A stretch of DNA of 64,000 nucleotides, taken from positions 4,775,501 to 4,839,500 of the forward strand of contig NC_081414.1 of NCBI RefSeq assembly GCF_030272615.1, read 5' to 3'. The notes beneath the pieces were generated by a model. It saw only the letters and a program-made list of their open reading frames with translations, was not told the DNA's origin and did no database searches. This DNA is from Cryptomeria japonica. Its lineage: Eukaryota > Streptophyta > Pinopsida > Cupressales > Cupressaceae. Positions 10,431-21,640 of the stretch are shown piece after piece (position 1 is the first letter of the stretch; every line of letters starts with the position of its first letter). The translations under genes and the position numbers were made by a program.

Positions 10431-12417
10431 TGTTCTTACTTTGAAAGTAAACTTGATTGATTTGCTAGTTTTCATTTTGTTTTTTGTTTGCTGGTTGGTT
10501 TTGCTTGCTCTAAGAGTTTTTGAAATGGGTGATAATATGCTTATTTGCTTTTAACAATGATTTTGCACAGATAAAATTTATCTACCTACAATAATTTAGA
10601 TCTGCTTCTATCTAACAAAAATCTAAACAAAAATCATTTTAGATTTAGAACAAGCAAACTCATATGCTACACCATATCTAACAATTAATCTGCTCTATGA
10701 TAACAAACTAATTTATACTAAGCGTAAATGGAAATTCCATACCCAGAACAAAAAGCAATCCAAGATGTAAAATTGATTGTAGGTGGCAAGTTGGTCGTTA
10801 GCGACCCAACTATTATGCCTGTCCGCTTCTCTCCACAGACTCTCCTCTGTTAGTGAAATAAAGACAAGAAAAGCAGGACCAGCTTGACACTAAAGAGGAT
10901 GAAAGGGATGTTGCAACTATTAGCAATGTTGAGAAAAAGGCTTTCAAGCTATTTGAAGTTATCGAAGTTGACAAATTAAAGTGTACTAAAGGGCATAGTG
11001 GATGTATGTGTTTGCACAAATGTGGCAAAAGCCGCTGTATGAAACCAATAGAAAGCATAGAAGCTATGATATATTTCTTCCCAAGAGTTTGTATGAGCTC
11101 AAATCTGCTAAACATACCAAATTCCCAGAAGAAGAAAAAAAACCCAAGAAAAGGCTTAAATACATAAATAGCATGAGATGCATATTTGAAGGGGCTTAAG
11201 TGAGATAGACTAAACATAATACAACAAAATTTGGCTTGAACTAGACTGTGAGAGGCATAAAAGGTGATGAATTAAGCACATGCTAAGGTTCACAGTCACC
11301 AAAATAGATCTTGCATTTGCTCCCTTTGACAATAATTCATTTGCCAAGGCCTTTGTTTACTTGCCATGGCATACATGATAATTATTGGGGCAAACCAAAC
11401 ATTAAGGGTCAAACACGCAACTTGAAAGCAAAATGCAAGGTTTTTCAATGACAAAAAGGGGCAACCATCTAGCAAATGACTTAACAAGCAAAAGACAACA
11501 ACAAAAGGGTCGTATAGGACTAACTAGATGCATTCCACCGAATCAAAATCAATCAAGACTTTAATTTATTTCCTGCCATGTAAGGTCACGTGTTGTGCCA
11601 TCAAGTTATTTTTATTAAAAACAATTACAAACTGCATGAGTTACCAGGAACCATTTTTAGTGATTATAATCCAATGTAGACTAGCAATTTTCAGAGGGAA
11701 TTATTTCAGCTCACCAGTACCGTCTTATCCTTCAGCAACCATTACCATCCTCAAACTGCTGGGGAAATTATTCCAGCTCACCATCTTTTCCTTCAGCAGC
11801 AGCCTTACCCAAATTTCAGGCCTTAATGATGTCTCCTTGGGCATTTTGTTATAATTCTTACATAATATGTATGCACATTGAAAGAATTTAAATTTTGTTG
11901 ATTTGATTGTAAATTCTCATGTGAAATCTCAATTCAAGTCTAATGTCATGTATTAAGCTTTTAGAATATCTGTGATGAATGCTGTATCACTGTTATGATA
12001 TGAATATTTGAAATTTTTCTATACTTTGAAAAACTTCCCTATTTTTTAATTGTTGTCCCATGCTGTCCCCTGAAAAATGGCCAAGGCCCAAAAAGAAACC
12101 CCATACTGGAAACACGTTCCGTGATCCCTTGCCATCCCCATCCCCTAAACTTGGGGGAGCATAGGAAATATTGTCTCAAGGTTTGCGTAAGATGAGAGAT
12201 GCAATTTTTTTACAATGGCAACAATACCAGAAGTTATTTCCTGTTCTTGTAAACATATTACTGCACAAAATACAGGTCCTTGGTCTGACAAATGATTTGT
12301 CATGTTCCCCCAATTTTCTGACAAAAAGTATATATCTGTATATATGTACCCTTAAAAGAAAATAATATTCACTGACTCTTTATTTGTACAGATTATTGCA
12401 AAATCTCATTATTTATC
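10431..12417. other. Gene-poor spacer between Copia-1 and LINE-P
   Basis: AT-rich, with no recognisable transposon domain. Small frames on both strands look accidental. One open segment with clustered cysteines at 10862-11167 is listed separately. Confidence 0.6.
10862..11167 (+). other. Unidentified open segment with clustered cysteines
   Basis: A 101-codon stop-free frame without an early ATG. It begins hydrophilic (RQEKQDQLDTKEDERD), passes through KKAFKLFEVIEVDKLK, and has a Cys/His cluster (CTKGHSGCMCLHKCGKSRC). It ends in a lysine-rich tail and a TAA. It could be an exon remnant or chance. The spacing does not match a zinc-finger family I can name. Confidence 0.2.
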
Positions 12418-12429
12418 AAATATTATAAA
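12418..12429 (+). repeat. LINE-P left target duplication
   Basis: AAATATTATAAA, repeated at 15368-15379 just after the poly(A) tail. The first three A's are ambiguous with the tail. The duplication defines LINE-P as a target-primed insertion. Confidence 0.8.
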
Positions 12430-13492
12430 CTTATTAACCAATCCTAATATTCCGATTAGCCTATGCTGGAATAACGTGGGTCTTCCCAAAGCTGGTATCT
12501 TCTCATGGGCAGCTTCCCAAAAGAGGATTCTTACATCAGATTGGTTTTCAAAATTAGGATTCATGGGACCATCGAGATGCCCTCTATGCGAATCTGAGGA
12601 AGAAAATGTGGATCACCTGCTTCTTAATTGTAGTTTCAGTCAGAGATGTTGGGATTGGCTTTGCTCAAGCCTTGGTTGGCCGACTCCGAGACCGAGGGAC
12701 ATTTCAGAATGGCTGATTAGTTGGCAACGTCCCCTCGCTAAGGATATATATCACTTAGTATGGCAAATAGCACCGACAATCCTCATATGGGAAATATGGA
12801 AGGAGAGAAACAGGCGGATCTTTAAAGAATCAAAATTGAGGGTAGAATCCCTTCTAAATAAGATCGAGGCAACAATTGTGGAAAAAATCAATAATAGGCT
12901 AAGACATACACAGGAAAAGTCTATTAATTTAACCAGATGGGATGAGGTTCTTAGATCTAAATGGATGGGTTTGATAATTCCCCCGTTTATGGGGAGTGGA
13001 GGTAAACAGGATGAGATAGATAGGAAGCTAACAAAGTGGGCTCCCCCCCGAAAGGGCTGGGCTAAGCTTAATTTCAATGGTGCCTCTCGTGGAAATCCTG
13101 GTATAGCAGGTATAGGGTGTGCTATTCACCAGGATAACGGTGTACTAATAGCTAGCATTAATAAGCCTATTGGTTTGGCCTCGAATAACAAGGCTGAGTT
13201 TTCAGCGTTACGGGAGGGATTGATTTTAGCTAAATCACTCAAGATTAAATATCTAGAAATTGAGGGGGATTCGTCGTTAACTATAAATGCAGTCAGGACT
13301 AGGGAAGTGTCAAACTGGAAATTGAAAGCGGAACTAAAAAGTATTCTGGACTTGATCAAATACTTTGAGGAAACTTCGGTTAAACATATTTATAGGGAAG
13401 GCAATTCCATTGCAGACAAGTTAGCCAATTTAGGGGCAGATGGTAATACATATGTCTTTAGGAAGGATAGCCCCATGGATAATTTTAGGTGA
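12430..13492 (+). pseudogene. LINE-P ORF2 C-terminus: zinc-binding region and RNase H
   Basis: The frame is open from the insertion junction at 12430; there is no start codon because the N-terminal EN and RT parts were never copied. First comes the reverse-transcriptase zinc-binding region (PKAGIFSWAASQKRILT, CPLCESEEENVDHLLLNC). Then follows a basic linker, and RNase H from about 13050: LNFNGASRGNPG, NNKAEFSAL, EIEGDSSL and NSIADKLAN. The first catalytic Asp is Asn (AAT at 13076-13078); the other three acidic positions remain. About 354 codons without a stop suggests a fairly recent insertion. The closest relative in the window is LINE-M. Confidence 0.9.
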
Positions 13493-13613
13493 TGTCCGTG
13501 TCACCCCTTCATATCACTCCTCTCCTAGTCCTCTCCTAGTTCCTCATTTATAAAACTCTAGGAAGGGTGGCCACAGTCTCCTTATTTCAGCATTTTGGTA
13601 TACTAAGATTCAG

Positions 13614-13641
13614 ATATATATATATACATATATATATATAC

Positions 13642-13679
<38 letters not shown>

Positions 13680-13998
13680 ATATATATATATATTTATAGA
13701 CAATCCCATACTCATCGGATGGATTCATGTTATATGATGTATTCATATATTTATAAATATATACATATATATATATTCATATATATAGATATGTGTATAT
13801 ATATACAATCGTATATATATACATATATATATATCCTCAAATATATATGTATATGTGTGTGTATGTGTGGGTGTAATTAGAAAATTTCACAATCACACAC
13901 ACGCATATTTACATATATATATACAGAATCTATATATATATGAGTATGTATATATATAAATATATATATATATGTATATATATATATTTATATATATC
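13614..13998 (+). repeat. AT-rich dinucleotide microsatellite cluster
   Basis: Interrupted (TA)n and TATATACA-type runs over about 385 bases within the LINE-P 3' UTR, with short CACACACG and TGTGTG segments at 13850-13910. Confidence 0.9.
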
Positions 13999-15266
13999 TT
14001 TAGCTGAACCTTCATATATGCTTGCATTCTCCTATCCGATCCCTTGACTACCAATTCGGTGGGTGGGTGCCAGGGGTGTTTCAGTCGTGTTAAGAGGAGA
14101 TTGGCAATAGACTGGTTTCTCTGTTCTGGCACTTGCAGGTTATCCCTCCAATGCATGTTATCTGTGTTAAGACTGTCCTGGGCAGCGAAGGTATAGACTT
14201 CAATACGAATTAAATCTTTTCTTCTAATGGTAATTTGGGGCTGCCAGGCTTTGTGTCCTTGAGCTATGGTTACTGGTTTTTTTAATTCTTGGTACTCAAG
14301 ATTCTACATATCGGTTAGAGTTGGTAACAATTCTAACTTAGGATATAAGCCTTGTTTTAAAATTGGGACAGATAATGTTGGCTTTTGTCTCGTTGTTTAC
14401 ATGACAGTAGAGGGTTTTACAGAATTGCTTTGCATTCGACTTAACTTGATTTTGTGTCTCCCTGTATCTTTCGTGTGGGGTTCATTCGGATTCTTTCAAA
14501 TGATTGAGGAATGGGTGGCAGATTTTTTGTTGAGGTTTTGTGGAGGGTAGTAGAGGTAATCCCAGATTTAGTCATGGATTCAGATTATTAGTTGGTTCTA
14601 TTTACGATAAATCTCTGGTCAGTTTCTCTGCTCTTTTGTGGTTTCACTCCTTTCCCCAGGCATATTTTTTTCTATGTGCATCTGTATATTCTCATGATCA
14701 TGGCAGACTCATTTTGCATATTGGCATTTAAATACACAGACATATGCATATGAAAATATTTATGTTTATATTTATGTTCTGGAGAACTGATTTCTGCAGA
14801 GTTAAATGTATTTAAGAATCTGATAGAATTAGATTCTTTCCATTTGTAGGCAGAATTGTAGCCTGGATAATCTCTTAAATTGAAACCCAAAAGGTTAGGA
14901 TGGTTTCAAGCTAAGGGATATCCAGGCTATAATCCTCTTACATTAATTGAAAGATGTAATTATTCATTGACTGGTTGATACAAATTATTAAGTTTACTAT
15001 GCTTCTAACAGTCTGGCAAAGTATGTCGCAATAAGGTTTTGCAGATCCGGGAAACAGGACAAAAGTTAAAGCTCGAAGCATTTGTGGATTAGCCATATCT
15101 GAGAAGATGGATCCATCCGGAAAGTGCTGAAAGATATTATGTATGGAAAGAATCTAAAATGTCTTATTATGTCAGCCTACATCCTCAGATGAGGATTTGT
15201 AAAAATGTACGGTTGTTTATATTATCTGATCCCAGAAGGGATCTGGGCTAGACCGGAGGTTTTCTT

Positions 15267-15349
15267 ATCTCCATTCTTTCCTACCGGTGCCCACACTGAA
15301 TGGAGATGTAATATTTTTTATAAAAAATAATAAAATTTTGGCTTCGGCC
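15267..15349 (+). ncRNA. LINE-P 3'-terminal structured RNA: two hairpins
   Basis: Hairpin 1: ATCTCCATTC (15267-15276) pairs perfectly with GAATGGAGAT (15298-15307) around a 21-nt loop starting TTTCCTACCGGT. Hairpin 2: GGC-TTCG-GCC at 15340-15349, 11 bases before the A tail. LINE-M has the same arrangement with different stem bases but intact pairing. Some plant L1 elements are known to have their 3' end recognised by the element's own RT through a stem-loop. That this is such a site is inference. It is an RNA element in a UTR, not a separate gene. Confidence 0.75.
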
Positions 15350-15367
15350 TTTTATCGATCAAAAAAA

Positions 15368-15379
15368 AAATATTATAAA
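15368..15379 (+). repeat. LINE-P right target duplication
   Basis: The matching copy of AAATATTATAAA (12418-12429), overlapping the last A's of the tail. Confidence 0.8.
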
Positions 15380-15530
15380 GAGTTCATTTACCATCTTCTG
15401 GTTTATCGAAAGGAAGTGTTTATTTGTTAATTAATCAAATGGGAAAATAGTTGTTTGGCATGAGTATCTTGAGGGCGGTGACTTTTCAAGGAGTCACGGC
15501 CACTCCAAACGCCTCCCAACAGATGTGACC

Positions 15531-15676
15531 CTCTGTACAATAATATAGATTTTTTGTACCAATGTACAAAAAATAAGTTAAGCTATTATATCATCCTTTA
15601 TATATGTCTATATATTTTGTCTTCATAAGTTAAGCACACTCTGTACGATAATATAGATTTTTTGTACCAATGTACA
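15531..15676 (+). repeat. Two copies of a 38-bp TGTAC-bounded repeat
   Basis: 15531-15568 and 15639-15676 are nearly identical and 108 bp apart. Each starts CTCTGTAC, passes through AATATAGATTTTTTGTACC and ends AATGTACA, so TGTAC palindromes bracket the core. Confidence 0.8.
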
Positions 15677-15986
15677 GTCTGCAATAATCGTATTAACTTC
15701 TGAGATAAACGTTTAAATCTGTAAATCATTACTACATACAATTAATCCGCTATTGTCCTACTGATATCCATACTGTAATCAGTAAACTCTGTGACTGCTA
15801 AGAAAAGACAATAAACTGAAATATTAGCAATTAACTGAACGATAATATGATGTGTAATAATAATAGGATATTAACATAAACTAGATACTGGCAAACTGAC
15901 TGGTACATAACCAGAGTACTAAGACATAACATGATTTTGTTTTATAAACAACCTAAATAACTATATTTATTATTAATCCATGAGAG

Positions 15987-16310
15987 GTAGGGGAACTGTT
16001 ATGAGACACCCTACATGGTCACATTAAGTAGGTGAATTGTTACATAAGACACCCTACGTGATCATAACAAGTAGGGGAACTGTTACATAAGACACCCTAC
16101 ATGATCATACATGATCATAAAGAGTGGGGGAACTGTTATATAAGACACCCTACATGATCATAAAGAGTAGGGGAACTGTTATATAAGACACCCTACAGGA
16201 TCTTAAAAAGTAGGGGAATTGTTGTATAAGACACCCTACACGATCGTGCTTGAATGATTAAACAAGACTCCCTACACGATAGTGCTTGAATAATTAAACA
16301 AGACGCCCTC
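15987..16310 (+). repeat. Minisatellite with GTAGGG...CCCTAC units
   Basis: Six clear and two degenerate units of roughly 40-45 bp. Each has GTAGGGGAACTGTTATATAA and then GACACCCTAC, separated by a variable ATGATCATAAA-type spacer. GTAGGG and CCCTAC within each unit are complementary, so each can fold as a hairpin. Units decay at the 3' end. Confidence 0.9.
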
Positions 16311-17305
16311 TCAACCCTGTATGATAGCATACAGTATTGAAGTTGTCTCAATCATAAATTATCATTGACTCTGTTATATAAGTCTCTTTAATGATCTACT
16401 TAGTCATTTCTGCATATAGTTTTTACATGGCTATTTCTTTATGTAATTTGTATGTATCTTTCTGACCTTGTTTTTGCAGGTTATCAACAGCAGAGGCTAA
16501 GGTATTTCCCTAAACTCTTAACCTAAGAACTAAAAAGACCCTAATTAAAGCATTTGATAAATAGGGGACATTACATGATTTCACACCATGTACCAATGAG
16601 AACAAAAAGACAATTGTTTAGAAGCAAAGAAAGAATGATGTGAAGACATTGGAAGCAAATTGGAAAATATAATATAAAGGTGAACAATCACTAGAAAGTT
16701 ACAAATAAGTCCCAGCGAGAATGTAAATACAAGATTAAGATTCCAGTGATATGTTGATATAACGAAGCTAATGGAAGTTGGACCAGAATATAAATATATT
16801 AGTCTTTACACCAGAAGTGAAAATAAAGAGGAATTATAGAAACTGAACTGTGACTAGGCATTAAATAGAAATGTCACTAAGCACGATTGCAAGCTATGCT
16901 GCAAATATCAGACAAGGAGGTGAGCATACAAAGAGAACACAATCATTCAACGGCAAAAGAGGCACAAAATCATAGAAAGGTTTAAAAAGAGGTATTTCCG
17001 AGTCTCATAAATGAAATTTTCATCATCACAGGATTAAATAAACGTTACATTTGGTCGTAAATATACAAGATATGAAAATGCAATGGGATATTTCATGATC
17101 CAGAAATTCCACTTGGATATGAAAAGTCTCTTAATCAAATGAAAAAAAAAGGTTATAATGTCATAAGCTTGGGGCATAAACATTAGCAGCTAGCAAATCA
17201 TGTTACTTTCATCGTTACTTAGGTTGCCTGTGTCTGCCTTATAAATACTCTAGCCTTGTGGTTTTTAACAATTTGATGCATTTATAAATTTAAAAAAACA
17301 AAATT

Positions 17306-17395
17306 GAATTCTATATTGTGATATATATATATATCTTCATAGAATTGCATGAATTCTATATTGTGATATATATATATATCTTCATAGAATTGCAT
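17306..17395 (+). repeat. Perfect 45-bp tandem duplication
   Basis: 17306-17350 and 17351-17395 read the same, starting GAATTCTATATTGTGATATA and ending TTCATAGAATTGCAT. Their identity implies a recent event such as replication slippage. Confidence 0.9.
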
Positions 17396-19711
17396 GTCTC
17401 TGTACAGGAACATATTTTAGCTCTAAACCTCTTTCCTCTCTTTAATATTTTAATTTCTCTAATTGTATTCGTACATCCATAACTTTTTTAAGTTCCCACA
17501 AGTGGCGTCAAACATAAGTATAGGATAAATCCCATGACGAGCACAACGAAAGGCCTCTCTTCTTATCCTCCTGCACAGTAAGGCAATATTCTTCATAATA
17601 CGTTCCCAGTGGACATTCAATGAGAGCTGAACATTTAAAAGCGTTATTTGGCTATAGATATTGAAACTAAAACAGCTTGTTTTTAAAGTGATGTAGAATC
17701 TTTGCCCCTTGGAGCAAAGGTGTAGATGGACCTATATAGCATGGAATTTTCCCCAATTATCAGATTCTATGGTAAGATGCGATGCATTTATTCTGCAATT
17801 TAGCCAAACAAACTACGTTATAAATTCTAACGTCTTTTGGGAACCCTATATCTTCCCGAGATAAAAGTAATCTCAGGGAACTAGTAATCAAATACTCGCT
17901 TTAAAACTTGAACCCGAGAGAGACTTCCAGCATATGATCACCATGTACAGAGGCAACTGGAGTAGTGTTTACATTTAATTGTATAAAGCAATGATCTCTA
18001 ATCTTTCAAATAATTGGTACCGCAACAAATTTGAGCAAAAAAATCAATGACTCGGAAACCAACTCAAGGGCGTTTGCATAGTAATCTCTGTGAATTGGGT
18101 ATGCTGAAATTTAAAATTTAAATGGTAAAGTGGAACTTACCCACAAAATAATTCATGTCGAGAACCCAATGGAGTGTATCTATTTGAGAGAAACTAGACA
18201 TGTCCATGGGGAAGCTCCGATTTGGGAAAAGCACTCCAAACATCTTTACCTTATTGGATGACTTAATATCGATTCAACCCTACCCCAATTTTTAGTCTAT
18301 TAAACCTCCTTGCATTTGCATTCTGGCGAACAAACTGCGTTGATGTACACCCTCCCTTTTAATCTACAGATATCCAGTGACAATAGTAAGTCAGATATAT
18401 CAAGATTCTGAAAAAAAAAAATTCAAAAGATCACTCTTTATGAATTATAAAAAAAACAATCGACACCCAGACCTGTCATTATACGCCAATAGCTACATAA
18501 AAATAGCGCCCATGTTAACGTATTCTTTAAACCCTACGCTTGAAATAAGTACGGTGCAGCAAAAAGATGAAAAAAAAAAATGCAAGTGTTTGAACTGAAA
18601 TGAGGCCAGCAGACTAACTGGAAGGACCTAGAAGACGCGAGAACCATAGGTGTCATATTTTGTGCTTTAAAATACCCAGGATTCTGAGTAACCCCTGTTT
18701 GCAATGAATTTTATTTGTGTAATTTTAATTACCTAGTGAACCTTTAATAAAATATAAATGAATAGATAAAAGAATTTCCTTAGGGTTAAAATCTAACTAG
18801 TGAACCTTTAATTATTGAGATTTGAGGTCATTTTTAGGTTGTGATGTTATCTTGTGGTGCTTTGATTCGCGAACATGTTTGGTTCTATTTTGGTTGAATG
18901 TGAAAGTTCATGATTTTATCAATAATTTTTAGTGATATGTAGGAATTATTGATAATTTTTTGGTGTTTAGTTTATTGTAATAAATAGAGAAACTAGATGC
19001 AAGATTATTGACAATAGAAAGATAAGTTGGTGTGAGGTTTTAGATTAACAAGTCAATCTTTGGATTAAGGATTGGCTCTCAATCTATAATAGCCAACAAT
19101 TAGTTTATCGAGAAAAAAGAGAGAAGAAATACTGAAATAAATGACAAAAGGAAAAGGATCATGAGCCAAAAGACTTTCTCCACAAATCTAGATAGAGCTT
19201 AGCAACTCGCAGTATTATAATCAACAATAATAAGACCAAATATTACCACAAAAATAACAAGATTCCATGCAAAGAAATTATGAGTCAAAACTTCTCAAGT
19301 AAGAGCCTCATGAATTTATCTATGATATGATTGAAAGATTTATATATGGTATAATATAGCATATTATAGAAAACAAATACAAAGGTTCCTACATGATTAG
19401 ATATGAGAAAATTTTAAGTTGTGATTAGCTTCACTATCAATTAATACAATGATCTTTATGTCCATGGAGAGTTCTTTGAAATCAAAAATTATTAAGGAAC
19501 CCTTGACAAAGTAGCTAAATTGGTGGTTTCTTCCCTAAATTTCTCTTCTTCTACCTCAACCTCAGGTTTAAGGTTGTCATCTTCTTTGAATTAGACATAA
19601 CTTCTATGTTTAATGTACTTGTCCTCTTCCCAAGCAATGATTTTTGAGTTCTTAGGGTTCTTTGCAAAAGGAGCATACTGTCATAACCCTCTTTTTGGAC
19701 CTTGATATGAC

Positions 19712-19781
<70 letters not shown>
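19712..19781 (+). repeat. (ATT)n microsatellite
   Basis: About 23 uninterrupted ATT units, directly after TGTCATAACCCTC...GATATGACT sequence. Confidence 0.95.
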
Positions 19782-19783
<2 letters not shown>

Positions 19784-20959
19784 TAATTTATGAGTAATGT
19801 TAGAAAGAAAAGATAAATTGAAATGAGGTTGAAGTTTTTAAATAAAAAAGAATTTAAGGGGTGACACACACATGAGGTCATGATTTACTTCAAAATTGCT
19901 TATTTTCTCAATATCCTAATTGAGCACATGGTGTAGGAGAAATAAGAAGATTCTAGATAAGAAATTTTAAATTTTAAATATTAAAGAATAAATATTATAT
20001 TTAGCAAATATATGACAGGGGAGTTACAAAATTATTCTATGACAAGAATAACTCTATTCATGACATTTTTATGACAAAGGAGTTACAAAATGCATTTTTG
20101 GGGGAGAATTCAAATTTGAATTTCAAATGCATGGTCAAGTGTAACCCCCACTATGACAACAATCATTTTGCATGAAATTAATTTTGAAATTTCTTATTTT
20201 CTCAATATGTTAATTTAGCACATGTCGTAGGAGGAAATAGAAGCTTCTAGAGGTAAAATTCAAATTGCATATTCTTGCATGTAACTCCTCCACCAAGTGA
20301 TCAATCAATTTTGCATGAAACCAATTTTAGAAAAATAACCTTCATTTTCAATTAATTATCTTGATAGTGGAATTGGTGCATCTTTTATATATAATGTATG
20401 CAAATCTTTCAAAAAAGGAGTTCATAGTTTGGGGATGAAAAGAAATTTTCTAGAGTTTTTGTTCTTGTTGGTAGAAGTAGAATTTGGTAGTCACTTGTAT
20501 AGTAGGTTTCTTCTAAGTTTGGTTGAAGAATTTTTCATGAAGTTACAAGGAGGGATCTAAGAAGGATAGTTGGAAGATTGGAGAGGATTCAACATCAAAC
20601 TTCAACAATCTAGGTTCCCCTCTATTGCAATCTCTCATTTACATGTGAAAAAAATTGTATTTTTTTTATATATAGATTTTATCTCTTTGGAATCTTCATG
20701 TATATATAAAAAATTTGCTCATCTTAATTGTTTAGAAAGATTAATCAAAAGAAAATCTATTTTTATTATAAATAAAAAATAAAAAATAAAAAGTAATACA
20801 CTAATAAAAGTTATTTTTCAAAAAAAATGCATATGAATATTTCTTTCTATATATTTAATCCGTTTTAGAGAAAAAGAAAGAAAAATCAAATCTTTGCTTT
20901 TGCTTTCTTGAATTTTAAAATCTAGAAAAAGGATCTTTGTAAAAAAAAAAAAAAATCTT

Positions 20960-21640
20960 ATTTTCCATATGTAATTATCTCCATGTGAATAAAATTATCT
21001 TTCTGTGAATATATGTTGATCATCTGTATATAAATCTTTATTTATTTATTTATTTACTTTCATGTGTATAAACTTATTTCTATGAGCATATGATTACCTG
21101 TGTATAAATCTTACTTCTCTTATTTATTATTTTTTTCGTGAATAAATATTTTCTCTGTGAATATAAATTTATTCATCTGTGTATAGATCTTGTTTTACTC
21201 TTTTTGTGAGCATAAAACATAAAGCATAAAATTGTTCCTTTGTGTAAACATCTGTGAATATAATCTTTCCTTAATAAATTTTACTCTCTCTCTCTCTGAA
21301 TTAATCTAATTATTTTTCTGTGAACATGTACTTGTTCATCTATTCAAGAAAAATTGTATCTCCCTAGGAACATGTGTGAACATATACTTGATCATTTATT
21401 CAAGAAAATTCTAATCTCCCTCAAAACATTTGTTTTTCTTTCTCCCTGAATAATATCACCTCTCTAAGAAATTTAAAAAAATATATAAAAAAATTATTAC
21501 CCATCCCAGAGTGCATCAAAGATAAATTTATGTATTTACTTATTTATTTTCTTTCACTTATTGGTCTCTGTGAATTAATTATCTTTTAGTGAATATATTA
21601 TTTAATTCCTATGTCTATCTCTGTTTATTTTATTTTTTAT
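20960..21640 (+). repeat. Degenerate TCTGTGAATATAAATC repeat field
   Basis: Variants of CTGTGAATATAAAT, CTGTGTATAAATC and TGTGAACAT recur many times over about 680 bases with irregular spacing. No coding signal. It is probably an old minisatellite. Confidence 0.5.

Larger units (their letters stand above)
13493..15360 (+). other. LINE-P 3' UTR
   Basis: Non-coding, with no ORF I trust. It includes the AT microsatellite block at about 13614-13998. It ends with RGGTTTTCTT-type sequence, a 10-bp stem-loop, AATAATAAAA and a GGC-TTCG-GCC hairpin just before the A tail. Confidence 0.8.
12430..15370 (+). mobile_element. LINE-P: 5'-truncated plant L1-type LINE
   Basis: It begins inside ORF2 directly after the left target duplication and ends in a 10-A tail (15361-15370) followed by the duplicated TATTATAAA. 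Contents: the zinc-binding and RNase H end of ORF2, a 1.87-kb 3' UTR with AT microsatellites, and two terminal hairpins (15267-15307, 15340-15349) shared with LINE-M. The 5' truncation with a duplication is the usual outcome of incomplete reverse transcription. Confidence 0.9.

Noticed and set aside
10813..11217. 134-codon frame on the - strand
   Set aside because: Phe/Ser/Leu-rich sequence antisense to AT-rich DNA, with no domain; looks like chance.
13893..14156. 87-codon frame with a Tyr-Ile repeat
   Set aside because: It is the translation of the (TA)n microsatellite in the LINE-P 3' UTR.
15987..16310. CRISPR-like regular repeats
   Set aside because: Spacers are short, related to each other and variable in length, and the context is a plant nuclear genome; this is a minisatellite.
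18377..18598. 73-codon frame rich in Lys and Asn
   Set aside because: Low-complexity AT-rich frame in gene-free DNA with no support.
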